Source of the DNA: an uncultured Oscillospiraceae bacterium
GTDB taxonomy: Bacteria; Bacillota; Clostridia; Oscillospirales; Oscillospiraceae
NCBI GenBank assembly: GCA_949494735.1
Contig: CATABD010000016.1
Span: 1-38,474 of the forward strand
Direction of reading: 5' to 3'
DNA length: 38,474 nucleotides
Part shown: one piece after another, positions 1 through 7,804 of the stretch
Numbering within the stretch: position 1 is the first letter of the stretch
How the letters are laid out: every line of letters starts with the position of its first letter
Translations under genes and position numbers: made by a program
Notes under the pieces: generated by a model
The model's database searches: none
What the model saw: only the letters and a program-made list of their open reading frames with translations
What the model was told of the DNA's origin: nothing

Positions 1-65
1 TATCCATTGTAATATTGCTCCAGATGTACCCTCGGTTTTCTGTAACGCTTTCTCAAAATAATACC

Positions 66-1265
66 CTACCGTTCTTGAGCTTTGGTCCGATCTTTGGTGG
101 GCGGCTTGGGTGCGTCCTGCTGCTCCTGGAGTTTTTTCCGCACCGAGGGCCGACGCAGCACCAGGGGCTGAAAACGGTTTTCGTCCTGCCGGATCAGGGC
201 ATAGGTGCCCTTCCGCCCGTTCAGCGCGGAGAAGGTCAAGGACTGGAAGGGCAGCATAGCCATCAGCCGGTCGTGGTCCTTCGTCTTGGCCCGCGCCAGG
301 AAGTCCGGGGAGATTTGGGCCATGTAGTGGGTTTTGTTGGGGCTGTTCGGCTCCGGGGCGTTTTGGAACTCCGCCAGAATCCGCGCCGCTTCCGCTTTGA
401 TGTCCTCCCGTTTGAGGGGCAGGGACAGCAGATATCCATGCCGCGCCTCGCTCACAAACAGGTTCAGAAGGCCGGGGTGACTGCGGGTGATCAGGTAGGA
501 GGTATCCCGCCGCCCGCTTTCAAACGCGACAGGGATCGTCCGCGCCCAATCCTTGTTGGCACGGGACACGCGCCCATCCTGTTCCATGTCCTGCACGGTA
601 TTTGCCAGCACATAGAGCATCCGCTCATAGCCGAACCGCTTCACCACATCCTGGACCGCCGCCGCTGTATTGAGACAGTTGTCGCTGTAGTGGTCAGCGA
701 TGGCCTGTTCAATCGCCTCTTTGCAGCCAATGTTGGCGGTATGGGACGCGATGTGCTGTGTTTCCTCCTCATGCTGGTAGGCATATTGAAAAGATTCTGT
801 GTAAACCGGGGTCTTGTCCATCTTCATTCCCTCCCTTTTATGCTTTGTGGAACGTGCCTCGGACTTTTCCTGGGCCAGCTCCAGAATGTCCTCACGCACC
901 ACATCAATGAACAGATCCACCTTGGCGGGGTGGCTTTCCAGGGTACAGCTATCCCGCCCCCCGGCCATTCCGTACATCGGAACAGTATTGGCCCAGCTTG
1001 CGTTGTGGCCGGAGAAGCGGTTATCAAGATTTTTCTCACGGACGGTATAGGCCAGAATGAACGCCACCTTTTCCGGGCCAAACTGCTTCAAAACGCTTTT
1101 GGCGGAATCCCTGGCAAAATTCATTCCATCCCAATTATCGTTGATGGCCTTGTCGATGGCGCACTTACAGTCGGTGAGAGCTTTCAGCGACGCCCGGTAC
1201 TGCTCCAGTTCGCCGTTTTCCCGTGCATAGGCGGCGGGGTGTGGGTAAATTGGGGTCTTATCCAT
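66..1265 (-). CDS. Tandem DUF3849 protein (two fused copies)
   Basis: A 399-aa soluble protein with two copies of a DUF3849-like domain. Copy 1 starts MDKTPIY (about residues 1-125) and copy 2 starts MDKTPVY (about 149-275). Both share a Cys-rich 'GCKEAIEQAI / CKCAIDKAI' helix and a W-A-R/N-T-[IV]-P motif. Residues about 312-399 form a separate region ending in RRPSVRKKL and a basic tail, the motif found at the C-termini of several other proteins here. DUF3849 is common in Clostridia conjugative elements and its function is unknown. The ATG at 1265 has a good AAGGAGG upstream. A second strong Shine-Dalgarno (positions 829-837) lies inside the gene, 7 nt before the ATG at 821, so copy 2 may also be made alone. 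The protein is the last backbone gene on this side; 65 nt to the window edge hold no clear gene. Confidence 0.8.
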   Translation of the reverse strand: MDKTPIYPHPAAYARENGELEQYRASLKALTDCKCAIDKAINDNWDGMNFARDSAKSVLKQFGPEKVAFILAYTVREKNLDNRFSGHNASWANTVPMYGMAGGRDSCTLESHPAKVDLFIDVVREDILELAQEKSEARSTKHKREGMKMDKTPVYTESFQYAYQHEEETQHIASHTANIGCKEAIEQAIADHYSDNCLNTAAAVQDVVKRFGYERMLYVLANTVQDMEQDGRVSRANKDWARTIPVAFESGRRDTSYLITRSHPGLLNLFVSEARHGYLLSLPLKREDIKAEAARILAEFQNAPEPNSPNKTHYMAQISPDFLARAKTKDHDRLMAMLPFQSLTFSALNGRKGTYALIRQDENRFQPLVLRRPSVRKKLQEQQDAPKPPTKDRTKAQER

Positions 1266-1354
1266 GTTGCGATCCTCCTTGAATAAAATCAGCCAGGAGG
1301 CCGAAAACCTCCTGGCTGTTCGTTCGATCTACGGTGTTGCAGCTATAAAAGCTA

Positions 1355-1392
1355 TTTACTTTTACGCTAATATCAAGTACAATATTAGCGTA
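1355..1392 (+). promoter_or_regulatory. AbiEi promoter with overlapping inverted-repeat operator
   Basis: A sigma-A-like promoter is visible: -35 TTTACT (1355-1360), a 17-nt spacer, and -10 TACAAT (1378-1383). A perfect 11-bp inverted repeat, TACGCTAATAT at 1363-1373 and ATATTAGCGTA at 1382-1392, with an 8-nt loop, covers the spacer and the -10. AbiEi proteins are known to repress their own operon by binding inverted repeats in the promoter, so this is the likely operator. The assignment of the operator to AbiEi is inference from position. Confidence 0.7.
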
Positions 1393-1406
1393 GGGGGGTG
1401 AACAGC

Positions 1407-2000
1407 ATGACGGATGCTCAAAAGCTGGCGTCTCTTGCGGCGGCAGATGGCGGTGTCCTGACCACCGCAGCAGCAGTTGCGGCAGGTATCTCCAAAACAG
1501 CATTGGCAAATTATGTTGCAAGCAATCATTTTGAACGGGTTTCGCTTGGGATCTATCTTTCGCCGGAGGCTTGGAGAGACGAGGCATATCTGCTACAGCT
1601 ACGTTGCCCGCAAATTGTATTCTCCCACGACAGCGCCCTGTTCTTCCATGAACTGACTGACCGGGAACCGCTTCAAAGCACTGTCACGGTAAAGACGGGG
1701 TATAATCCAAAGCACCTGACCTCTCAGGGAGTAAAAGTTTATACGGTGAAGAAAGAACTCTATGCGATTGGTATCTCAACAGCAGCTACCATTTTTAATC
1801 ATCAGGTACGGGTATACGATATGGAGCGTACCGTCTGTGATGTGATCCGCAGCAGGAACTCAATGGAAACGCAGGTTTTTCAAGACGCGCTGAAGCTGTA
1901 CGCCAAGCACCGAGGGAAAAACCTGCAAAATCTCATGGACTACGCAAAGACATTCCATGTAGAGAAGCTGGTACAGCAGTATATGGGGGTGTTACTGTGA
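1407..2000 (+). CDS. abiEi: AbiEi-family type IV antitoxin (orphan)
   Basis: A 197-aa protein of the AbiEi antitoxin family. It has an N-terminal winged-helix region (AAADGGVLTTAAAVAAGIS, then the recognition-helix stretch up to 'RVSLGIYL') followed by the AbiEi core with 'FSHDSALFFHELTDR' and 'DMERTVCDVIR'. AbiEi counteracts the nucleotidyltransferase toxin AbiEii and represses its operon. I chose the ATG at 1407 because a purine-rich AGGGGGGTGA lies 5 nt upstream; a GTG at 1398 is the longer alternative. It is transcribed opposite to the ICE backbone and is less G+C-rich, consistent with cargo acquired separately. The toxin gene that should follow with a GTGA overlap is destroyed, so this antitoxin stands alone. 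Confidence 0.85.
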   Translation: MTDAQKLASLAAADGGVLTTAAAVAAGISKTALANYVASNHFERVSLGIYLSPEAWRDEAYLLQLRCPQIVFSHDSALFFHELTDREPLQSTVTVKTGYNPKHLTSQGVKVYTVKKELYAIGISTAATIFNHQVRVYDMERTVCDVIRSRNSMETQVFQDALKLYAKHRGKNLQNLMDYAKTFHVEKLVQQYMGVLL

Positions 2001-2065
2001 TCACATCGGCACGGCAGTTGAAGGACAAAATCTGAAATCTCTCAAGAGAAAAATAAGCGGATATA
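1997..2065 (+). pseudogene. Remnant of AbiEii toxin gene
   Basis: A GTG overlaps the antitoxin stop (GTGA, 1997-2000) and reads ITSARQLKDKI, stop at 2033-2035, then NLSREK, stop at 2054-2056, then ADI. This matches the usual AbiEii N-terminus (roughly M-I-x-T/S-A-R-Q-L-K-D-x-I-x-N-L-S-x-E-K-x-A-D) across two in-frame stops. Similarity ends there and no nucleotidyltransferase domain follows; the next gene, DUF3848, ends at 2093 on the other strand. The toxin is therefore truncated to its first twenty or so codons and not functional. Confidence 0.75.
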
Positions 2066-2092
2066 TAGAAATAGGGACAAACTGCCGCCGTG

Positions 2093-2512
2093 TCACAGCT
2101 CTGGGCCAAAGTGCTTGGGCGGCGCTCCCTTGTCCGGCCCCGGCTGGGCAGGGCGTTTCAGCCCATCCAGCACTGAGGGGCGCTCCCGGCCCTTTGCGGC
2201 CAGTTTCTCGGTGCAGTCCTCAATCACGTCCCGGATGTCCTCCATGTGGTGGGTCTCCACCGAACTCCACTCCCGGTACAGATCCGCCAGCGGGGTGGGC
2301 GAAGCCAGCAGCGCCGCCGCCTGCTCCGCCGGAAGCTCCACCACTTCCATCTCCACCAAAATGTCCTCCCGGATCGTAAACTCGGCGGCATGATCCAATA
2401 TCTCGTCGGGCGGCTGGGCCGTCAGCCATGCCCGGTATTCCTGCTGCTCCTTGTCCATCTTGTCGTAAAGCGCGTCATTGAGCTGGTTTTGATCCATCTG
2501 AATCGTATCCAT
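2093..2512 (-). CDS. DUF3848 domain protein
   Basis: A 139-aa protein matching DUF3848: 'LYDKMDKEQQEYRAWLTAQPPDEIL' followed by 'EFTIREDILVEMEVVELP', 'PTPLADLYREWSS' and 'HMEDIRDVIED'. The family is restricted largely to mobile elements of Clostridia and has no known function. The ATG at 2512 is preceded by GGAGG eight nt away, so longer upstream readings are not needed. The C-terminus carries RPSVLDGLKRPAQPG plus a basic tail. This is almost the same tail, at DNA level too, as that of the helicase gene immediately upstream (2840), suggesting local duplication or gene conversion. The gene is separated from the helicase by a convergently read plus-strand gene. Confidence 0.85.
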   Translation of the reverse strand: MDTIQMDQNQLNDALYDKMDKEQQEYRAWLTAQPPDEILDHAAEFTIREDILVEMEVVELPAEQAAALLASPTPLADLYREWSSVETHHMEDIRDVIEDCTEKLAAKGRERPSVLDGLKRPAQPGPDKGAPPKHFGPEL

Positions 2513-2546
2513 TTTGTATTCCTCCATTCCATTTGAAGATTTTTTG

Positions 2547-2555
2547 TGATATAAT
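2547..2555 (+). promoter_or_regulatory. Candidate extended -10 promoter for the 81-aa gene
   Basis: TGA followed by TATAAT (2547-2555) matches an extended -10 element (TGnTATAAT). The -35 at the right distance (TTCCAT) is poor, as expected for extended -10 promoters. Predicted start of transcription is near 2562, 20-odd nt before the ATG at 2585. The element lies just upstream of the DUF3848 start, reading away from it. Confidence 0.5.
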
Positions 2556-2584
2556 GCGAAAAATATAGAGTTGGGGGCGGAAAT

Positions 2585-2830
2585 ATGGCGTACAGCGACG
2601 CGATGTGGGCGGAAGCAAAAAAGAAGTGCCGGTTGAATAACGAGGATATTGCCCTGGCAAAGCGCCTGGGCCTCAATCCGCGCAGCCTGATCAAAAATAT
2701 CCCCAGCAAAAGCGAACCGTGGAAAGCCCCGGTGAAGGACTGGCTTCACGAGATGGATGAAAAGCGCCAGAAAAAGGCGGCGCAGAAGCAGAAGCGGAAA
2801 GCAAAGTCAGGCGGAGACACCCCCGCCTGA
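2585..2830 (+). CDS. Conserved 81-aa hypothetical protein
   Basis: A small basic protein of 81 aa starting MAYSDAMWAEAKKKC and containing 'NNEDIALAKRLGLNPRSLIKNIPS' and 'PWKAPVKDWLHEM', then a Lys/Arg/Gln-rich tail. I recognise this as a widespread small hypothetical protein of Firmicutes; its function is unknown to me. It is read opposite to the ICE backbone from its own extended -10 promoter, and it ends 10 nt before the helicase gene's stop in convergent orientation. The Shine-Dalgarno is weak (GGGGGCGGAAAT). The intact conserved core and promoter argue that it is a real gene rather than a shadow. Confidence 0.7.
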   Translation: MAYSDAMWAEAKKKCRLNNEDIALAKRLGLNPRSLIKNIPSKSEPWKAPVKDWLHEMDEKRQKKAAQKQKRKAKSGGDTPA

Positions 2831-2839
2831 CTTTCCCTT

Positions 2840-5007
2840 TTATAGTTCCTGCCCCACAGCCTTGGACGTTTTCTTGTCCGATCCCGGCTGGGCAGGCCGT
2901 TTCAGTCCATCCAGCACCGAAGGGCGGGCACACTTGGCAATGGCCTGTTCCTCATGCCTGTGCCCTCCGTCGATGTTGAGCAGGGCGTCCAGCTCCGCAA
3001 GACGGGCGGACTTCTGCCGCAGCTCGTCCTCCTGGGGGAAGGGCTTGCCCACCTCCGCCTTTGCCGCTTCCTGTTGGGCGAACAGGTTGTCAAGCTGGGC
3101 CTTGATCATCGCCAACCGCTCCGGCATCTTTTCCAGGGCGTTGTCGATGCGGAGCAGGTTGCCCCGCACATCAAGCCCCAAATCGGCCTCATGGGTCATC
3201 TCGCCCTTCAGCGCCAGCTTGTGCTTGAACAGGCTGACGCTCACCGACATGGTGAACCCGCGATAGCTGCCGATCATGACCGGCTCCGTGTCCTTGACCT
3301 CCTTGCAGGCTTCCAGCAGCGCGGCCCCCGCCGTCTCCCGATCCTCATAGGCTGTCCCTTTTATCACCATTCCGGCAAACCCCTGAGAAACCTCTTTGGC
3401 AACAGCGGCGGGTGCAGCAGGTTCTGTCCCCTCGGCCTGTCCCTCCGCCGCAGGTGCGGGCGCGGGGATCTCTTTGATGATAGTCGGATGGGGATGCTCG
3501 GCCAGCGTTTTCATGTCAGTTTCCAGACCTTCAATGTAACCCTGATACTGCCTAATTTGCTCCGGAAAATGCTTTATCAGGTTATCCTCCAGCTCATATT
3601 GCTTGTTTTGGTGGGCCGCCTTCATGATTTTCAGCTTGGACACATCCACATCCAGCTCCATGCGCTCCTTGATGCGGGGGTCCCCGGCGCACAGGGCCTT
3701 GATCTCGGCGTAGGACAGCGCCGCCTCGTCCACATCCTCGCAGGAGCGCACCGGGGATTTGGAGGTCATAATCTGCGAGATGAACTTCTGCTTGTTCTCC
3801 ACCGTCTGCCACAGGTAGGCGTCAAATGTGCCCTCGGTGACATAGCGGTACACCCGGACGATTTTATTCAGATTACCCCGGCGCTTAATGCGGCCCAAAC
3901 GCTGGATCAAATCACGGGGCCTCCACGGACAATCCAGGTCATGGAGGGCAAAGAGCAGATCCTGGACGTTGGTGCCAGCGCCCATCTTGAAGGTGCTGCC
4001 CAGCAGGACACGCACCTGCCCGGAGCGGACCTTGGCAAACAGTTCCTTCTTCTGCACATCGGTGTTGGCCTCGTGGATGAACGCCACCTGTTCCGGGGCC
4101 ATACCCCCAGCGATCAGCTTCTGCCGGATATCCTCATAGATGGTGAAGGGCTTCTCCTGTTCCTCGTCGGGGCGAAATCCGCTGCACTCCGTTTCCGGCT
4201 CCGCCGAAAACTGCGCTCCGCTCCTTTGCCCCCCCTCTCCCCACCGCAACCGCTCCGCTGGGTTGCGGCGGGGGCCCCATTTTCCCCTTACAGCGGGCGC
4301 GGCCTTGGGTGTGCTGATATCGCAGAACACAAGCTGGGTCAGCTTCTGACTGTCCCCATCCCGCCAGCATTGCAGGATGTTCTCCACGCAGCGGTTGACC
4401 TTGGTGCCTTCCTCGTCGGGCAGCATGGGGTCAATGATCCGCTGATCCAGCCCCAGCTTCCGCCCATCGCTGGTAATTTTCAGCATATTGTCCTCGCGGG
4501 GGTCCACGGTGCCGGAATGGACGATGGTAGCCCGCTTGGAAAGCTCCTTCACCATCTCCTGCTGGATCTCGGTGGGCTTGGAGGCAACGGTGTGGTACTC
4601 CACCTCCGGGGTGGGAAGGTTGAGCTGGTCGGCGGTCTTGATGTCGGCCACCTCTTTGAACAGGTTCATCAGCTCCGGCAGGTTGAAGAACCGGGCGAAC
4701 CGGGTCCGTGGCCGGTAGCCGGTGCCCTCCGGGGCCAGTTCCAGGGCGGTGACGGTCTCGCCAAACCGGGAGGCCCAGCAGTCGAAGTGCCCCATGCCCA
4801 TCTCCTGGAGGCGGTCAAACTGAAGATACCGCTGGATGGTATACATTTCCGTCATGGAGTTTGAGATGGGGGTGCCGGTGGCGAACACGACGCCGCGCCC
4901 ATGGGTGATCTCATCCAGGTAGCGGCATTTGGCAAACATATCGCTGGATTTTTGGGCGTCGGTGGTGGTAAGCCCCGCCACATTCCTCATTTTGGTGTAG
5001 AGGAACA
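2840..5007 (-). CDS. Methylase-helicase, 3' exon (helicase C-terminal half)
   Basis: Second exon of the very large methylase-helicase whose first exon lies at 7805-13805. Joined across the group II intron, the protein is 2722 aa. This part begins FLYTKMRNVAGLTT and holds the rest of the SNF2/DEAD-like helicase: motif III region 'FATGTPISNSM', the motif V-like 'LLGSTFKMGAGTNVQD' and motif VI 'LIQRLGRIKRRGN', followed by a long helical region. The C-terminus is RPSVLDGLKRPAQPG plus a basic tail. About 35 residues near 'VRGKWGPRRNPAERLRWGEGG' look like an in-frame palindromic-element insertion (4205-4300). Without intron removal this exon has only a TTG (5008) at its start and no Shine-Dalgarno, so it is not an independent gene. 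Confidence 0.85.
4205..4300. repeat. REP-like palindromic insertion inside the helicase exon
   Basis: A G/C-rich stretch centred on the inverted repeat CCGCAACC (4244-4251) and GGTTGCGG (4261-4268), which extends with one mismatch to flanking CCCC/GGGG. In the protein it gives the low-complexity segment KWGPRRNPAERLRWGEGG between 'VFCDISTPKAAPA' and 'FTIYEDIRQKL', where I expect related helicases to have only a short linker. The look of the sequence matches dispersed palindromic repeats seen in G+C-rich Clostridia genomes. Its boundaries are approximate and the identification is inference. Confidence 0.45.
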
Positions 5008-5056
5008 ATGGTAATAGGTAACACTTTGAAGTAATCTCCGCGTTTTCCCCTACCTC

Positions 5057-5090
5057 ACGCCGGGCGTGCAGCTTTCACCGCACCCGGCCT
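5057..5090 (-). ncRNA. Group II intron domain V
   Basis: The minus strand reads AGGCCGGGTGCGG, a GAAA-type loop region, then GCTGCACGCCCGGCGT. This forms the 34-nt hairpin with two helices, bulge and tetraloop typical of domain V, the catalytic core of the ribozyme. It lies about 50 nt from the 3' splice site, leaving space for domain VI, as expected. Confidence 0.85.
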
Positions 5091-5164
5091 ACCATCAAGT
5101 TGACTTACTTTCTACTGATTTCAATACTGCCGTACCCTCGCGGAATACAGCGCACTTACAAATT

Positions 5165-7081
5165 TCACATTTTTAATTTCTTGCGGTAATTCTCGATTTT
5201 GCGTACCGTCTTGGCATCCATACCAGACGGAATGGGACTGCCATGTACCATGCGGTGGCATGAATCACATAGCCACGCCAAATTAGGAACTTTGTTGATT
5301 CGTTCGATGGGAAGTTTATTGTTTACGTGATGACAACGCTTAGGAACATCCTCCGAAAAGGTTCTGCCGCAACACTTGCATTTGCCTTTATCCCGATTAT
5401 AGGCATACTCTCGGTTCATAATATACTCAAAATTGTACTTTCCTTTTGCATACACAGACAGCGCAATATCTTCCGGGGTATTGATGGATGGGCGGTCACA
5501 CGGTAAAGGCTTGTGCTTGGAACGATAGTTTACATACCGTTTCCGCCCGTCTGCTGTGTAAGGGGTCATTTTCTGGTCAAATGGCCGGCTTTCATAATTG
5601 CTATGGGAAATAAAAGCGTAGGTAATGCCAAACCATTTCCCTTCAATTTCAACCGCGAATGTTGTACTGTCATACCCCTCATGCCGGTGCGGGAGGTTGC
5701 AAAGTGTTTTTAGCGGGACCTGCATCTGGTTGTATTGCTTGGGAAACATCTTTTTCCAGACCGCCAACGCCGTATTATTTACCCTGCGGTCGATTGCGTG
5801 AAAGGCGCTGGAACAAATGGATGGCTGGATATACTGCGCGATTCCCATGATAACCGAGTTCACATATTGAATTTGCGCCGCTTGGGTGTTGTTTTTCTCG
5901 CACATCCCGATTTTCCGCACTTCTTTTGCTAGTTTACGGATTTTCCCTCCAAGGCGCTCCATATCCGGGAACGGCTTGCCTACCAGAAACGGCGTCCAAG
6001 TTTTGGGGTCCGGGGTTTTGCGTTTGCGCTCTGCTTTGACAACAAATCCAAGAAAGTGTATCCCTTCCTGACGCAAGTCGGTGACATGGGTTTTCTCTTG
6101 GGACAGTTCCAGCTTCATCTTGTATCGGAAATATTTTGTCAATTCACGTTTCAGGCGAAGGGCCTCGCGCTGTGTAGAGGTCAGGATCACCCAATCATCC
6201 GCAAAGCGGAAATTATACTTTGGGGTGACTCCGGCCCACTTCAAGCGCCGGGTATCGTTGCATTTGTGCTTGCATTGGCGGTGCGGTTCCATATAGGTAC
6301 GTCCCACATACCAGTCAAAGTCGTTCAAGTACACGTTGGACAGCAGGGGTGATAAAATGCCGCCCTGCGGCGTTCCTGCTTTCGTCGTGTAAAACAGGTC
6401 GCTCTCAATATATCCGGCTTTCAGCATCTGGCTGATGAGCTTCAAAACTCTTTTGTCATGGATGCCTATGCGCCACAGCTTTTGAAGCAGTACCCGGTGA
6501 TTGATGTTGTCGAAACACCCCTTGATGTCACCTTCTACCGCCCAAACAGCTTGGTCTTGTGATTTGCAGCCTGCATTGATAACATTGACAATATCCCGGA
6601 TTGCGTGTTTTTGTGCCCGATAGGGCCGAAACCCGTAGCTATGGGAATAAAATCTAGCCTCGCATATCGGCTCTAATATGATTCTTACGCATTCCTGGAC
6701 AATTCGGTCCAACACTGTGGGGATTCCCAGCGGTCTCCGCTTGCCGTTGCTTTTGGGGACATAAACCCTCCGCGCTGGTTTTGGCTTATAATTTGCTGCG
6801 GTCGATTGAATCAACGTAATCAGTTCATCTCTTGGCATTTGCAGGTATCTGTCCATTGACACACCATCTACTCCGGCGGTTTTACTGCCTTTGTTCGACT
6901 TGATGTTATGAACAGCGGTGACAATGGTCGCTTCATTGACCATTGCCTCCAACAGTCCCGAGAAAGGAATTCCCTGGCCTGATTTTTCATACAGCAGGTC
7001 TTGAAACTCCTTTAATCCTGTTTCTGTTGAAAACCTGACGTTCAAATGCACAAGGCTCTCACCTCGCGGTTCGTCACCCAT
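5165..7081 (-). CDS. ltrA: Group II intron reverse transcriptase/maturase with HNH domain
   Basis: A 638-aa intron-encoded protein that splices the intron RNA and copies it into new DNA sites. N-terminal RT-0/RT-1 is seen in 'NIKSNKGSKTAGVDG'; finger and palm motifs follow with 'GDIKGCFDNINH', 'GTPQGGILSPLLSN' and the catalytic 'FADDWVIL' (FADD rather than the commoner YADD). An X/maturase region follows the palm. The C-terminus is an HNH endonuclease: CKCCGRTF, then CHHVNNK, N-LAWLCDSCHRMVH with both CxxC pairs, so target cleavage should be possible. No frameshift is seen, so the element looks potentially mobile. The ATG at 7081 has a poor ribosome site; a GTG at 7051 has GAGGTGAG upstream and may be the true start. 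Confidence 0.92.
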   Translation of the reverse strand: MGDEPRGESLVHLNVRFSTETGLKEFQDLLYEKSGQGIPFSGLLEAMVNEATIVTAVHNIKSNKGSKTAGVDGVSMDRYLQMPRDELITLIQSTAANYKPKPARRVYVPKSNGKRRPLGIPTVLDRIVQECVRIILEPICEARFYSHSYGFRPYRAQKHAIRDIVNVINAGCKSQDQAVWAVEGDIKGCFDNINHRVLLQKLWRIGIHDKRVLKLISQMLKAGYIESDLFYTTKAGTPQGGILSPLLSNVYLNDFDWYVGRTYMEPHRQCKHKCNDTRRLKWAGVTPKYNFRFADDWVILTSTQREALRLKRELTKYFRYKMKLELSQEKTHVTDLRQEGIHFLGFVVKAERKRKTPDPKTWTPFLVGKPFPDMERLGGKIRKLAKEVRKIGMCEKNNTQAAQIQYVNSVIMGIAQYIQPSICSSAFHAIDRRVNNTALAVWKKMFPKQYNQMQVPLKTLCNLPHRHEGYDSTTFAVEIEGKWFGITYAFISHSNYESRPFDQKMTPYTADGRKRYVNYRSKHKPLPCDRPSINTPEDIALSVYAKGKYNFEYIMNREYAYNRDKGKCKCCGRTFSEDVPKRCHHVNNKLPIERINKVPNLAWLCDSCHRMVHGSPIPSGMDAKTVRKIENYRKKLKM

Positions 7082-7405
7082 CTTTCAGGGAGTTATTTGG
7101 TTCTCATTTTGTGAAATTTGTAAATCAACTTGACTCGTACCCTTCGCCGTGGGGCATTTCAGCCCCGTGTAATTGGCTTTCCCAATCTCAGACTACTATG
7201 GTACGGCTGACTTCCTGTAATGTTCATCACACTGCAATGCTCCCATTACAGGCTCTCAAACGTTCCCAAATCTCTATCCTCGTGGCCATTTCTGACCGCT
7301 GAAGCCCTTAGGCCGCTACCTTACACCGGGAAAATCCAACCATGCTTTGAATCACAGTTTTTGCATGATTCCAGATGGATATTTCATTCCATCGGGCGTA
7401 TGCGG

Positions 7406-7609
7406 AAAAACCAGCCGCACACACCTTTTCCAATTTTCACTCTTTCGAGTGCCAACGTCTTACGATGCTGCATAGCTTTCACTTACGGATAGCCATAGGC
7501 TTACGGAGGCCCGCTCCATTATTATCCATGCCTCTCTTGCGAGAAGTTTAGGTTTTCAGGCTACGACTTCACCACGCTCTTGCACCCCGTCCATTTGCAG
7601 ATGGACAAC
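7406..7609 (-). other. Candidate EBS1 and EBS2 of the group II intron
   Basis: The minus strand at 7406-7412 reads GGTTTTT, complementary over 7 nt to AAAAACC, the last bases of the 5' exon (IBS1). At 7604-7609 it reads GTTGTC, complementary to GACAAC a few bases further upstream in the exon (IBS2). They lie about 400 and 200 nt into the intron in the order EBS2 then EBS1, which is usual for domain I. Short matches can arise by chance; a folded domain I is needed to confirm them. Confidence 0.5.
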
Positions 7610-7804
7610 GCACAGTGGAGTATCAGCCCGCGTACTGCCTGCGGTATGACGGACCGCTTCGGCATTGATTCAGTACGGCAGGGGAACTTCACCCCTGATT
7701 TCGAGATTTGAGTTCTCTATGGTCTTTTCTTGATTTACAAGTGCAACCACATGGCGCTTTTCGCCGTTGTTGTCAGCAACGACTTGTAGCGCAACGTTTC
7801 GCAC

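Larger units (their letters stand above)
5008..7804 (-). mobile_element. Group II intron inserted in the methylase-helicase gene
   Basis: A complete 2797-nt group II intron. On the minus strand it begins GTGCG (first base complement of 7804), as the GUGYG consensus requires, and ends ...CCAT (5008), fitting the AY end. Excision joins ...AAAAACC to TGTTCC, creating a CTG Leu codon and one continuous reading frame of 8169 nt; this reading-frame restoration is strong evidence for the boundaries. Domain V is recognisable at 5057-5090, and domain VI follows up to 5008. Domains I-III and the start of IV fill 7082-7804, a stretch without a host gene. The encoded RT/HNH protein is in domain IV. The insertion lies directly after helicase motif II (DESDNYKN). 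Base composition is lower in G+C than the host gene. Confidence 0.93.

Noticed and set aside
1258-1587. 109-aa minus-strand frame across the AbiEi promoter
   Set aside because: It lies antisense to AbiEi and its operator, has no family match and no ribosome site.
2093-2749. 218-aa version of the DUF3848 protein starting at 2749
   Set aside because: The extra N-terminus is antisense to the 81-aa plus-strand gene, and the ATG at 2512 has a proper GGAGG and matches the family start.
2954-4864. A 636-aa plus-strand open frame
   Set aside because: It is antisense to the helicase 3' exon, whose minus-strand product has unmistakable helicase motifs.
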